Numbered from the stretch's first letter, positions 16,694-27,630 are shown. The stretch is DNA of 64,000 bases from UBA4427 sp046351135 (GCA_046351135.1 JAXLZA010000007.1:124001-188000); one strand, 5' to 3'. Program-made: numbers and translations. The notes: generated from the sequence alone by a model not told the origin.

Positions 16694-17697
16694 GGCGCGG
16701 GCGGAGGGGGCCGGACGCGGGCGAGCGCGGCGCGCGGGCGACGGGTCTCGTCGGGGCGATCGCCTTCGTGCTGTCCCCGCTGCTGCTGCTCGTGCTCGCG
16801 GGCGGCTGTGATCGAGACGCGAATCCCGCCATCGGACGCCACGCCGCCCACGGCACGGTCGAGGACGTCGATCGCGCGAACGCCCAGGTCCTGATCGAGC
16901 ACGACGACGTGCCGGGGCTGATGCCCGCGATGACGATGAACTTCCTCGTGCCCGATCCGGCGGTGCTCGCGCGGCTCGTGCGCGGTCAGGTCATCGACTT
17001 CGAGCTCGAGTTCACGGGGCGCAGCTACGAGGTCGTCGACTTCGAGGTGGTGGGTGAGGGCGCCTTCGAGGCGGGCTGGCGGCGGCTCGGGGACGGGCTC
17101 GTGCGCTCGAGCCCCGTGCCCGACTTCGAGCTCGTCGATCAATCGGGGGCGAAGGTCCATTTCGCCGAGCTCGGCCACCGCGTCGTGCTGCTCGACTTCA
17201 TCTACACCGCCTGCCCCGGACCCTGTCCGGTCCAGACCTCGCGCCAGGTCGCGCTCCAGCGCCGCATTCCCGAGGCGCTGCGCTCGAAGATCCGCTTCCT
17301 GTCCCTCACCCTCGACCCCGACCACGACGGGCCGGCCGAGCTCGAACGTTATGCGAAGGCCCGCGGCGCCGATCTCGCGAACTGGTCGTTCCTGACCGGG
17401 CCGCCCGAGACGCTCGCCTCGCTCGCGCGCGCCTACGGCGTCGGCTCGCTGCGCAAGGCGGACGGCTCGATCGACCACACCCTCGTGACCTTCCTCGTCC
17501 ACGACGGCCGCATGCTCGAGCGCTACCTGCCGAAGCCCGGCGAGGAGGACCGGCTCCTCGCGGACGTCGTGGCCCTCGCCGGCGGCGTCGGGGCGAGCGG
17601 GGAAGCTGCAGGGAGGGACGCCGCCGGGACGGACGCCGCGAGGAGCGAGCCGACCCGGGCGGCGGAAGCGATCGAGGCCAGCGGCGCGGCGGACTGA
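16681..17697 (+). CDS. CusF-like domain fused to SCO1/SenC copper chaperone, lipoprotein
   Basis: 338 residues. The hydrophobic N-terminus ends LVLAGGC, a lipoprotein-like site with Cys43. Residues ~55-125 match the CusF-type Cu-binding domain (HGTVEDVDRANAQVLIEHDD, then VPGLMPAMTMNF). Residues ~143-300 are a SCO domain: thioredoxin fold with Cys178 and Cys182 in TACPGPCP and the copper His266 in SIDHTLV. SCO proteins deliver copper to cytochrome c oxidase CuA; CusF domains bind periplasmic Cu(I). The C-terminus has a low-complexity Ala/Glu tail. The GTG start at 16681 overlaps the previous stop by 13 bases. Confidence 0.88.
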   Translation: MGLLRRGRRGPDAGERGARATGLVGAIAFVLSPLLLLVLAGGCDRDANPAIGRHAAHGTVEDVDRANAQVLIEHDDVPGLMPAMTMNFLVPDPAVLARLVRGQVIDFELEFTGRSYEVVDFEVVGEGAFEAGWRRLGDGLVRSSPVPDFELVDQSGAKVHFAELGHRVVLLDFIYTACPGPCPVQTSRQVALQRRIPEALRSKIRFLSLTLDPDHDGPAELERYAKARGADLANWSFLTGPPETLASLARAYGVGSLRKADGSIDHTLVTFLVHDGRMLERYLPKPGEEDRLLADVVALAGGVGASGEAAGRDAAGTDAARSEPTRAAEAIEASGAAD

Positions 17698-17753
17698 GGC
17701 GATCGCGGGGGCGAGCGGGTTTCGCCTCGGTTTCGCTCGCGGGGCTCCGCCGC

Positions 17754-17759
17754 TAGATT
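17754..17759 (+). promoter_or_regulatory. Predicted -10 box TAGATT of lhr
   Basis: TAGATT ends 11 bases before the ATG at 17771, with no Shine-Dalgarno between. This suggests a leaderless or nearly leaderless mRNA. The -35 is not clear. Confidence 0.4.
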
Positions 17760-17770
17760 CCGCGGCCTGC

Positions 17771-20700
17771 ATGGACGTTCTCGCGCGCTTTCATCCCGCG
17801 GTGCGACGCTGGTTCGAGGGGCGATTCCCGGAAGGGCCATCGGCCCCCCAGCGCGCCGGCTGGCCCGCGATCGCCCGCCGCGAGCACACCCTGATCGCCG
17901 CCCCGACCGGCTCGGGCAAGACGCTCTCGGCCTTCCTCGTCTGCATCGACGCGTTCTATCACCGGGCGGAGGAGCGCTTCGTGGCGCAGCGGGTCGAGGA
18001 GCGGCTCGCTGCGGACGAGCCCTTCCGCCTCGATCCGAATCCGCCGACGCCGCGCGCGCGGCCGCGACCGGCGGTGCGGCCGAGCGGCGTCGAGGTCCTC
18101 TACGTCTCGCCGCTCAAGGCCCTCGCCGCCGACATCCAGGAGAATCTCGCGCGCCCGCTCGCGGAGATCGCGGAGGGGGCGCGCTCGCTCGGGCGGGTGG
18201 TGCCCGAGATCCGGGTCGCGCTGCGCAGTGGCGACAGCACGGCCTCCGAGCGCGCGGCGCTCGTGAAACATCCGCCCGAGATCCTCGTCACGACGCCCGA
18301 GTCCCTCTACCTGCTGCTGACCTCGCCGCGCGGGCGGGAGATGTTGCGGACGGTGCGCACCGTCATCGTCGACGAGATCCACGCGCTCGCCCGCGACAAG
18401 CGTGGCGCCCATCTCGCCCTCTCCCTCGAGCGGCTCGAGGCCCTCTGCGACGAGCGGCCGACGCGGATCGGGCTCTCCGCGACCCAGAGCCCGATCGAGC
18501 GGATCGCGAAGCTCCTCGTCGGCGCGGGCCCCGAGCGAATCGACGATCGAGGCGAGCCGCGCTGCACGATCGTCGACGTCGGCCATCGCCGCGCCCTCGA
18601 CCTCGAGGTCGTGCTGCCCGGCAGCGAGCTCGAGGCCGTCGCCTCCGGCGAGCAGATGGGCGAGGTCCTCGCGTCGATCGCGGCGGAGGTCGAGCGCCAC
18701 CGGACGACCCTCGTCTTCGTCAACACCCGCCGCATGGCCGAGCGCCTGGCCCACCAGCTCGCCGAGCGCCTCGGCGAGGAGGGCGTCGCCGCCCACCACG
18801 GCAGCCTCTCGAAGGAGCGGCGCCTGCGGGTCGAGTCCGCCCTGCGCGAGGGCCGCCTGCGCGCCCTCGTCGCGACGGCCTCCCTCGAGCTCGGCATCGA
18901 CGTCGGTCCGGTCGAGCTCGTCTGCCAGATCGGCTCGCCCCGGAGCATCGCGACCTTCCTGCAGCGCGTCGGCCGCTCGGGCCACCATCTCGGCGGGCTG
19001 CCGAAGGGGCGCCTCTATCCGCTGACGCGGGACGAGCTCGTCGAGTGTGGCGGGCTCCTGCGCGCGGTGCGCGCGGGTCGCCTCGACCGGATCCATCCGC
19101 CCGTCGCGCCCCTCGACATCCTCGCCCAGCAGATCGTCGCGGCCTGCGCGGCGGAGCCCTGGAAGGAGGACGAGCTCTACCGCTGCTTCGTGCGCGCCGC
19201 GCCCTACGCCGAGCTCTCCCGCGCGACCTTCACGGAGGTGGTCGAGCTCGTCTCGAACGGCGTCGCGACCGGCCGCGGCCGCCGCGCCGCCTGGGTCCAC
19301 CGCGACACCCTCGGCGGCATGCTGCGCGCCCGCCGCGGCGCGCGCATCGCGGCCCTGACCTCGGGCGGCGCGATCCCCGACGTCGCCGACTACCGCGTCG
19401 TCGCCGATCCCGACGAGACCTTCATCGGGACGGTCGGCGAGGACTTCGCGATCGACAGCCTGCCCGGCGACGTCTTCCTGCTCGGCAGCGCGACCTGGCG
19501 CATCCGCCGCGTCGAGGCGGGGAAGCTGCGCGTCGTCGACGCCGAGGGCGCCTCGCCGAACATCCCGTTCTGGGCCGGTGAGGCACCGGCGCGGACCGAG
19601 GAGCTCTCCGACGAGGTCTCGGCCCTGCGCAGCGCCCTTGAGCCGATGCTCGCGCGCGGCGACGAGGCGGCGGCACGCGCGTGGCTCGCCGAGGAGGCGG
19701 GGCTCGGCGCGGGCGCGTGCGAGCAGATCGCGCGCTACCTCGCGGTGTCGCGCGCGGCGCTCGGCGCGCTGCCGACCCGGGACCGGCTCGTGCTCGAGCG
19801 CTTCTTCGACGACGCCGGCGGCATGCAGCTCGTCGTCCACTCGCCGCGCGGTGGGCGGCTCAATCGCGCGCTGTGTCTCGCGCTGCGCAAGAAGTTCTGT
19901 CGAACCTTCAACTTCGAGCTGCAGGCGGCGGCGAACGACGATGCCCTCGTGCTCTCGCTCGGGCCCCACCACAGCTTCCCGCTCGCCGACGTCCCGCATT
20001 TCCTCGGGACGACGGGGCTCGTCGACACGCTCTGCCAGGCGGTGCTCCCGACGCCGATCTTCACGGCGCGCTGGCGCTGGAACCTCTCCCGGGCGCTCGC
20101 GATCCTGCGCTTCCGCGGCGGCAAGAAGAATCCGCCCGCGATCCAGCGCATGGAAGCGGACGACCTGATGGCCGCGGTCTTTCCCCAGGCCGCCGCCTGC
20201 CAGGAGAACGTCGCCGGACCGATCGAGATCCCGGACCATCCGCTCGTCCGCCAGACGCTCCACGACTGCCTGACCGAAGCCCTCGACGCCGCGGGCCTCG
20301 ACGCGCTCGTCGCCTCGCTCGCGGCGGGGACCCTCGCGGTCCACTGCGTCGACACGACCGAGCCCTCGCCGCTCGCCCACGAGATCCTGAACGGCAAGCC
20401 CTTCACCTACCTCGACGACGCGCCCCTCGAAGAGCGCCGCACCCGCGCCGTGCGCATGCGCCGCGGCCTCCCGGTCGAGGAGCGCGACCTCTCGCGGCTC
20501 GATGCCGCCGCGATCGCCCGCGTCCGCGACCAGGCGCGGCCGATGCCGCGGGATCGCGAGGAGCTGCACGACCTGCTGCTCGGCACCGGCTACTGGACCG
20601 CGGAGCCCGCCTGGCAGCGGATGTTCCTCGAGCTCGAGGCCCTCGGGCGCGCCTTCGCGTTCCGAGCGGCGGGGCGAGGGGAGGTCGCGGCCCTCGCCGA

Positions 20701-22348
20701 GACCGCCGGGCGCGAGGCCGGAGACGGGCCGGGCGAGGCCGAGGGAACGCTCTGCTGGGCAGCCCGGGAGCGCGCGGCGTGGGTCGCGGCGCTCCATCCG
20801 ACGGCGTGCGGTGTGGGCGGGGGCGCGGAAGCAGACGAGGGCGTCGGCCGGATCGTGCCCGCCGACGCGGCCGACGTCGCATCGGCGATCGCCGAGGACG
20901 TCGCGATCGCCCACGTGCTGCGCGGGCATCTCGAGACGACGGGGCCGATCGACGCGGCGGCCCTCGCGCGGCGGCTCGCGGTGCGACCGGGGCTCGTGGA
21001 GATCGGGCTGGCGGCGCTCGAGGCGGAGGGCTTCGTGCTGCGCGGGCGCTTCGAGGGGAGCGGCGCGGCGGAGGCGGGCGGGGGCGAGACCGCGCCCGAG
21101 CAGTTCTGTGCGCGGCGGCTGCTCGCGCGGATCCACGACGACTCGCAGCGGCGGCTGCGCGCCTCGGTCGAGCCGGTCTCGGCCCAGGACTTCCTGCGCA
21201 TGCTCTTCGTCTGGCAGCACGTGGCGACGGGCAGCGCCCTCGAAGGCGCAGCCGGCCTCGCGCGGATCGTCGAGCAGCTCCAGGGCTTCGAGGTCGCGGC
21301 CGGGGCGTGGGAGGGCTCGGTCCTGCCCCTGCGGCTGCGGGACTACCGGCCGGAGTGGCTCGATCTCGCGTGCCTCTCGGGTCACGTCGCCTGGCTGCGC
21401 CTCGCTCCGCCCGCGGCGCCGCGCGCGGGACCGGCCGATCCGGCCATCGCGCCCGCCGCGATCCCCGCGGCGGGCGAGGGCAGCCCGCGTGCCGCCGGGA
21501 CGACGCGCTCGACGCCGCTCGCGCTCGTGCTCCGCAGCGACCTCGCCTGGCTGCTGCAGGCGCATCGGGGCACCGGCGAGACGCGCCGGGACGGCGGGGC
21601 ACCGCGCCCGCCGACGCCCCGGGCGAAGCGCCTCCTCGAGCGGCTCGACGCCGGGGGAGCCGCGTTCCACGCCGACCTCGTCGCCGCCCTCGGCGAGGCG
21701 CCGGTCGAGGTCGAGGCGGCGCTCTGGGAGCTCGTCGCGAGCGGGCGGGTCTGTGCCGACGGATTCCAGGCGCTGCGCATGCTGCTCGCGGCGCGCGGGG
21801 CCGACGCGCGGGGGCGGGCCGACGAGCGCGCGCGGCGCGGCCTGCGCCGCGGCGGGGCGAGGGGGCTCGCGTCGGGGGCCGAGGGGCGCTGGTCGCGGCT
21901 CGCCGAGCCGGCGCCGGTCGAGGATCGCGACCGGCTGGCGGAGGCGGTGGCCGAGCAGCTGCTGGCGCGCTGGGGCGTCGTCTTCCGGGACGTCGTCGCG
22001 CGGGAGCATCTCGCGCTGCCCTGGCGCGACGTCGTCTGGGCGCTGCGCCGGCTCGAGGCGCGCGGGGCGATCCGCGGCGGTCGCTTCGTCACGGGCTTCA
22101 CCGGCGAGCAGTTCGCGACGCCCGAGGCCCTCGAGTGCCTCGCGCGCGTGCGGGCGACGCCGCGAACGGGCGAGCGCGTGGTCGTCTGCGGCAGCGATCC
22201 GCTGAATCTCGTCGGGATCCTGACGCCGGGGGAGCGGGTGCCAGCCCAGCCGACCCGCGAGATCGTCTTCGTCGACGGCCGGCCTGAGAGTCCGCCGGTC
22301 CCGGCGGCGGCGGCGCGGCGGGCGGAGCGAGTGGAGGGGACCGCATGA
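17771..22348 (+). CDS. lhr: Lhr-type large ATP-dependent helicase
   Basis: 1525 residues, the length of full Lhr (about 1540 in E. coli). Superfamily 2 motifs: Walker A AAPTGSGKT at residues 43-51, DEIH in VIVDEIHALARDKRGAHL, LSATQ, FVNTRR, and motif VI around QRVGRSGHHLGG. The C-terminal half carries the winged-helix/beta-barrel Lhr core and the long Lhr extension. Lhr is a 3'-5' DNA translocase/helicase implicated in DNA repair. The middle and C-terminal parts show Ala/Gly/Arg-rich insertions that look like GC-driven low complexity. It overlaps the downstream dehydrogenase by ATGA. Confidence 0.93.
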   Translation: MDVLARFHPAVRRWFEGRFPEGPSAPQRAGWPAIARREHTLIAAPTGSGKTLSAFLVCIDAFYHRAEERFVAQRVEERLAADEPFRLDPNPPTPRARPRPAVRPSGVEVLYVSPLKALAADIQENLARPLAEIAEGARSLGRVVPEIRVALRSGDSTASERAALVKHPPEILVTTPESLYLLLTSPRGREMLRTVRTVIVDEIHALARDKRGAHLALSLERLEALCDERPTRIGLSATQSPIERIAKLLVGAGPERIDDRGEPRCTIVDVGHRRALDLEVVLPGSELEAVASGEQMGEVLASIAAEVERHRTTLVFVNTRRMAERLAHQLAERLGEEGVAAHHGSLSKERRLRVESALREGRLRALVATASLELGIDVGPVELVCQIGSPRSIATFLQRVGRSGHHLGGLPKGRLYPLTRDELVECGGLLRAVRAGRLDRIHPPVAPLDILAQQIVAACAAEPWKEDELYRCFVRAAPYAELSRATFTEVVELVSNGVATGRGRRAAWVHRDTLGGMLRARRGARIAALTSGGAIPDVADYRVVADPDETFIGTVGEDFAIDSLPGDVFLLGSATWRIRRVEAGKLRVVDAEGASPNIPFWAGEAPARTEELSDEVSALRSALEPMLARGDEAAARAWLAEEAGLGAGACEQIARYLAVSRAALGALPTRDRLVLERFFDDAGGMQLVVHSPRGGRLNRALCLALRKKFCRTFNFELQAAANDDALVLSLGPHHSFPLADVPHFLGTTGLVDTLCQAVLPTPIFTARWRWNLSRALAILRFRGGKKNPPAIQRMEADDLMAAVFPQAAACQENVAGPIEIPDHPLVRQTLHDCLTEALDAAGLDALVASLAAGTLAVHCVDTTEPSPLAHEILNGKPFTYLDDAPLEERRTRAVRMRRGLPVEERDLSRLDAAAIARVRDQARPMPRDREELHDLLLGTGYWTAEPAWQRMFLELEALGRAFAFRAAGRGEVAALAETAGREAGDGPGEAEGTLCWAARERAAWVAALHPTACGVGGGAEADEGVGRIVPADAADVASAIAEDVAIAHVLRGHLETTGPIDAAALARRLAVRPGLVEIGLAALEAEGFVLRGRFEGSGAAEAGGGETAPEQFCARRLLARIHDDSQRRLRASVEPVSAQDFLRMLFVWQHVATGSALEGAAGLARIVEQLQGFEVAAGAWEGSVLPLRLRDYRPEWLDLACLSGHVAWLRLAPPAAPRAGPADPAIAPAAIPAAGEGSPRAAGTTRSTPLALVLRSDLAWLLQAHRGTGETRRDGGAPRPPTPRAKRLLERLDAGGAAFHADLVAALGEAPVEVEAALWELVASGRVCADGFQALRMLLAARGADARGRADERARRGLRRGGARGLASGAEGRWSRLAEPAPVEDRDRLAEAVAEQLLARWGVVFRDVVAREHLALPWRDVVWALRRLEARGAIRGGRFVTGFTGEQFATPEALECLARVRATPRTGERVVVCGSDPLNLVGILTPGERVPAQPTREIVFVDGRPESPPVPAAAARRAERVEGTA

Positions 22349-23295
22349 GCGAGCGACACGACGTCGCGTTCCTCTGTCTCGGTGTGATGGGCTTTCCGAT
22401 GGCGGGCCATCTCGCCCGCGCGGGCCACCGCGTCACGGTCTACAACCGGACCCCCGCCCGCGCCGAAGCCTTCCTGCAGGCCCATGCCGCGCTCGCGGTC
22501 CGTTCGGCCGCGACCCCCGCCGAGGCGGCCCGCGGCGCCGACTTCGTCTTCGCCTGCACCGGCGCCGACCCCGACCTCGAGGCCATCACCCTCGGCCCGG
22601 ACGGCGCCTTCGCCGCGATGCGCGAGGGCGCGCTCTTCGTCGACCACACGACGGCGTCGGCCGAGCTCGCCCAGCGCCTCCACCGCGAGGCCCGCGGTCG
22701 CGGTCTCGCCTTCCTCGATGCCCCGGTCTCCGGCGGCCAGAGCGGCGCCGAGCAGGGGACGCTCACGATCATGCTGGGCGGCCTCGAGGCCGACCACCGG
22801 CGCGCGGCCCCGCTGCTCGACTGCTATGCCCGCAAGCACGCGCGGATCGGACCGGCGGGCCACGGGCAGTGGGCGAAGATGGTGAATCAGATCTGCATCG
22901 CGGGGCTCGTCGAGGCGCTCGCCGAGGGGCTCCATTTCGGTGAAAAGGTCGGCCTCGACGTGCGGGCGGTCGTCGACGTGATCTCGCAGGGGGCGGCGGC
23001 CTCGTGGCAGATGCAGAACCGGGCGGGGACGATGCTCGAGGACCGCTTCGACTTCGGATTCGCCGTCGACTGGATGCGCAAGGACCTCGGCATGGCCCTC
23101 GCCGAGGCCCACGCGCGGGGGATTCCGCTGCCCGCGACCGAGCTGGTCGACGGGCGTTATGCCGAGGTCCAGCGCCTGGGCGGCGGGCGCCTCGACTCCT
23201 CGAGCCTGATGCGGGTCCTCCGGGAGGAGGGCCGCCGTGGCGGCTGTGCGCCGGGCGGGTCGGGGCTAGACTCGGCGGACCGCCGGAAGCAATAG
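22345..23295 (+). CDS. NAD(P)-dependent beta-hydroxyacid dehydrogenase (3-hydroxyisobutyrate dehydrogenase family)
   Basis: 316 residues. The Rossmann start is FLCLGVMGFPMAGHLARAGH, with NRTPARAEA after it. The substrate-binding signature FLDAPVSGGQSGAEQGTL and the catalytic Lys in GHGQWAKMVNQ are present. The family reduces or oxidises short beta-hydroxyacids or semialdehydes; substrate unknown. It is coupled to lhr by a four-base overlap, an unusual partner that probably reflects packing rather than shared function. The predicted ettA promoter lies inside its last codons. Confidence 0.88.
   Translation: MSERHDVAFLCLGVMGFPMAGHLARAGHRVTVYNRTPARAEAFLQAHAALAVRSAATPAEAARGADFVFACTGADPDLEAITLGPDGAFAAMREGALFVDHTTASAELAQRLHREARGRGLAFLDAPVSGGQSGAEQGTLTIMLGGLEADHRRAAPLLDCYARKHARIGPAGHGQWAKMVNQICIAGLVEALAEGLHFGEKVGLDVRAVVDVISQGAAASWQMQNRAGTMLEDRFDFGFAVDWMRKDLGMALAEAHARGIPLPATELVDGRYAEVQRLGGGRLDSSSLMRVLREEGRRGGCAPGGSGLDSADRRKQ
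23244..23272 (+). promoter_or_regulatory. Predicted ettA promoter CTGTGC-N17-TAGACT
   Basis: The -35-like CTGTGC (23244-23249) and -10 TAGACT (23267-23272) are 17 bases apart and lie within the end of the upstream dehydrogenase gene. The leader to the ettA GTG would be about 63 bases and contains the Shine-Dalgarno. Confidence 0.4.
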
Positions 23296-23342
23296 GGCCA
23301 GATGACGCGCGCCGAACGGGGCACGCGGGGGGAGATCGATCC

Positions 23343-25016
<1,674 letters not shown>

Positions 25017-25068
25017 TCGGAAACGAAAATTCCCTTCGCGCGTGCGGGTGGTCCTCGGTCGGCGAAAA

Positions 25069-25094
25069 CGAGCGGGTCAGGCTTGACCCGCTCG
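25069..25094 (+). terminator. Hairpin after ettA, overlapping the mscL -35
   Basis: A perfect 11-base-pair stem CGAGCGGGTCA/TGACCCGCTCG with a GGCT loop lies 53 bases after the ettA stop. There is no T-run, so it may act as an imperfect terminator or regulatory stem. Its right arm contains the TTGACC of the likely mscL promoter. Confidence 0.45.
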
Positions 25095-25112
25095 GTCGAC
25101 CCTGAGTACGGT
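25083..25112 (+). promoter_or_regulatory. Predicted mscL promoter TTGACC-N18-TACGGT
   Basis: TTGACC (25083-25088) matches the sigma-70 -35 at five of six positions. TACGGT (25107-25112) is a weak -10. The spacer is 18 bases and the leader to mscL about 90 bases. Confidence 0.4.
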
Positions 25113-25208
25113 GCCGTCGCAGCGGGGCTGCGCTCGCGTCCGTGATCCGGGGAACCTCCCCGGCGAAGCGGACCGGGCCTGCGAGCCTCGCGAGGGGAGA
25201 ATCGATCC

Positions 25209-25616
25209 ATGGGCATGATGAGCGAGTTCCGGGATTTTGCGATGAAGGGCAACGTCGTCGACATGGCGGTCGGCGTCGTGATCGGCGGCGCCTTCGGCAA
25301 GATCGTCACGTCGTTCACGAACGACGTCCTGATGCCGCCGATCGGGCTGCTCCTCGGCGGCGTCGACTTCTCGGACCTGAAGATCACGATCAAGGACGCG
25401 GTCGGCGAGACGGCGGCCGTCTCGATCAACTACGGCTCGTTCATCAACATCGTGCTCGACTTCCTGATCATCGCCTTCGCGATCTTCCTCGTCGTCAAGG
25501 CGATGAACACGGCGATGTCCTCCATGAAGAAGAAGGAGGCCGCCGCGCCGCCGCCGGGCCCGTCGAAGGAAGAGGTCCTGCTGACCGAGATCCGCGACGC
25601 CCTGCGCTCGCGCTAG
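25209..25616 (+). CDS. mscL: Large-conductance mechanosensitive channel MscL
   Basis: 135 residues, standard length. It forms a homopentameric inner-membrane pore that opens under membrane tension to release solutes at hypo-osmotic shock. The N-terminal helix SEFRDFAMKGNVVDMAVGVVIGGAFGKIVTS contains the gating TM1. TM2 is INIVLDFLIIAFAIFLVVKAM, followed by a Lys-rich cluster and the cytoplasmic helix EVLLTEIRDALRS. Shine-Dalgarno GAGGGGAGA precedes the ATG. Confidence 0.97.
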   Translation: MGMMSEFRDFAMKGNVVDMAVGVVIGGAFGKIVTSFTNDVLMPPIGLLLGGVDFSDLKITIKDAVGETAAVSINYGSFINIVLDFLIIAFAIFLVVKAMNTAMSSMKKKEAAAPPPGPSKEEVLLTEIRDALRSR

Positions 25617-25657
25617 GCGTCCAGCGCGAGAGAGCCCTCAGCCAGCGCTGGAAGCCG

Positions 25658-26722
25658 TCAGGCGTCCAGCGCAGGATAGTCGACGAAGCCCTTCGGCCCG
25701 GGCGTGTAGAGCGCGCTCGGGTCGAAACGGGCGAGCGGTGCGCCGAGCTCGAGGCGTCGCGCGAGGTCCGGGTTGCCGATGAAGAAGCGGCCGAACGAGA
25801 CGGCCGCCGCCGCGCCCGACTCGACGACCTCGATCGCCTCCTCGCGCTTGTAGCTGTCGTTCACGATCAGCGGTCCGCCGTACGCCGAGCGGGCGAGGGC
25901 GACGTTGTCGAGGGCGACGCCGTGGAGCCGGATGACGTGGCAGTAGGCGAGGCCGAGGCCGCGCAGCTCGCCGAGCAGCCCCCGGAACGTCTCCTCGGGG
26001 TTCTCGTCGGACAGGTCGTTGAAGGGATTGCCCGGGCAGATCCGGAATCCGACCCGTGCCGCGCCGTCGACGTCGGCCATGGCGCGCAGGACCTCGACCG
26101 GGAAGCGCACGCGGTTCGCGAGCGCGCCGCCGTACTCGTCCTCGCGCCGGTTGGTCCCGGTCGACAGGAACTGGGCGAGGAGGTAGCCGCTCGCGACGTG
26201 GGCCTCGACGCCGTCGAAGCCGGCGTCGTAGGCGAGCTCCGTCGCCCGCCGGTACTCGCCCACGATCTTCGGGATCTCGTCGCGGCGGATCGCCCGGGGC
26301 GTGGTCATGGGCTGCATGCCCTTCGTGTCGGTGTACATGTCGCCCTTCGCGGGGATCGCGGAGGGGGCGACGGTTTCGGCGTCGCGCGGCTTGTTGTCGG
26401 GATGGGCCACGCGCCCGCAGTGCATGATCTGGGCGACGATCCGGCCGCCTTCGTTGTGGACCGCGTCGGTGACCTTCCGCCAGGCCTTGACCTGGGTCGT
26501 CGTGACGATCCCGGGCGTCCGGCAATAGCCCTTGCCGTCGAAGGACGGATAGATCCCCTCGCTGACGATCAGGCCCGCGCCCGCCCGCTGGCGGTAGTAC
26601 TCGACGACCATCTCCGTCGGCTCGTCGTCCTGGCCCGCGCGGGACCGCGTCATCGGCGCCATCACGACGCGGTTGCGCAGCTCGATCCGGCCGAGCTGGA
26701 GGGGACTGAAGAGCTGGGTCAT
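25658..26722 (-). CDS. Old Yellow Enzyme family alkene reductase
   Basis: 354 residues. An FMN-dependent enzyme that reduces activated C=C bonds with NAD(P)H. TIM-barrel signatures: LRNRVVMAPMTRSRA, QIMHCGRVAHPD, DGVEAHVASGYLLAQFLS and, late, FGRFFIGNPDLARRL. The substrate-anchoring pair is usually HxxH or HxxN. Here it reads His175-Val-Ala-Ser178, so the second residue is Ser. AAGGAG lies eight bases before the ATG. An LLM oxidoreductase gene ends 29 bases upstream on the same strand, so the two are probably cotranscribed. Confidence 0.9.
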   Translation of the reverse strand: MTQLFSPLQLGRIELRNRVVMAPMTRSRAGQDDEPTEMVVEYYRQRAGAGLIVSEGIYPSFDGKGYCRTPGIVTTTQVKAWRKVTDAVHNEGGRIVAQIMHCGRVAHPDNKPRDAETVAPSAIPAKGDMYTDTKGMQPMTTPRAIRRDEIPKIVGEYRRATELAYDAGFDGVEAHVASGYLLAQFLSTGTNRREDEYGGALANRVRFPVEVLRAMADVDGAARVGFRICPGNPFNDLSDENPEETFRGLLGELRGLGLAYCHVIRLHGVALDNVALARSAYGGPLIVNDSYKREEAIEVVESGAAAAVSFGRFFIGNPDLARRLELGAPLARFDPSALYTPGPKGFVDYPALDA

Positions 26723-26751
26723 GGCGGCTCCTTGAGAGGCGAGGCTCTTGA

Positions 26752-27630
26752 CTAACGGATTAGGCCGGGCAGGGCGGCGAGCAGCGCTTCGTCCGCGCCC
26801 GGGGCGCCGTCCGGTCGAAAGGCCTGGATGCAGACCTGATCCGCCCCGGCTTCGAGATGGGCCTCGACGTGCCGGGCGATCTTCTCGGGCGTGCCCCAGC
26901 AGACGAGGGCGTCGACGAGCCGGTCCGACCCGTCGTTCTCGAAGTCGGCGTCGACGAAGCCGAATTGCTTCAGGTTGTTCTGGTAGTTGGGGAGCCGGAG
27001 GTAGATCTTGAGCTGGGCGCGGGCGATCGCGCGCGCCTTCTTCGGGTCCGTCTCCGCGAGCACCATCTGCTCCGGCAGGAGCAGCGCCTTCGGCCCCATC
27101 ACGGCGCGCGCCCGCTTCGTGTGGTCCGGCGTCACGTTGTAGGGGTGGGCGCCCTGGGCGCGGGTCGCCGACAGCTCGAGCATTCGATCACGCAGAGCGC
27201 CGATCACGATCGGCGCATCGACCGGCGGCTGCGGACCCATGTAGAGCGCCTTGTCCATCGCCTCGAGGTAGCTGCGCATGGTCTCGACCGGCTTGCCGTA
27301 CTCGTGACCGCGCTGGTTCTTGACGAGGTGGGTATGCGAGACGCCGAGCCCCAGGATGAAGCGGTCCGGCGCGAGCCCCGAGACGGTCTTCCAGATCGCC
27401 TTCATCAGCATCGGGTCGCGGGCGTAGATGTTGGCGATGCCCGTCGCGAACACGATCCGCGAGGTCTTCGCGGCCAGGTAGCCGATCAGGGAGAACGGAT
27501 CCCGTCCGACCGCCTCGGCCACCCAGAACGTCGAGTAGCCCCAGGACTCGACCCGCTGTGCGAAGGCGGTGGCTTCCTCGGCGTTCAGATGGTCGACGTG
27601 GTTCCAGCATCCGAGCTTCCCGAGCTGCAT
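26752..27630 (-). CDS. LLM-class (luciferase-like) oxidoreductase, probably F420- or flavin-dependent
   Basis: 292 residues. Bacterial luciferase-like TIM barrel: AQRVESWGYSTFWVAEAVGRDPFSLIGYLA at the start, IVFATGIANIYARDPMLM, FILGLGVSHTHLV, and a C-terminal PEKIARHVEAHLEAGADQV. This pattern is common in F420-dependent families of the coenzyme-rich high-GC bacteria, but cofactor cannot be proved here. The leader has a GAGGAGA ribosome binding site and a TAGGGT box about 30 bases further up. It precedes the alkene reductase gene by 29 bases. Confidence 0.85.
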   Translation of the reverse strand: MQLGKLGCWNHVDHLNAEEATAFAQRVESWGYSTFWVAEAVGRDPFSLIGYLAAKTSRIVFATGIANIYARDPMLMKAIWKTVSGLAPDRFILGLGVSHTHLVKNQRGHEYGKPVETMRSYLEAMDKALYMGPQPPVDAPIVIGALRDRMLELSATRAQGAHPYNVTPDHTKRARAVMGPKALLLPEQMVLAETDPKKARAIARAQLKIYLRLPNYQNNLKQFGFVDADFENDGSDRLVDALVCWGTPEKIARHVEAHLEAGADQVCIQAFRPDGAPGADEALLAALPGLIR

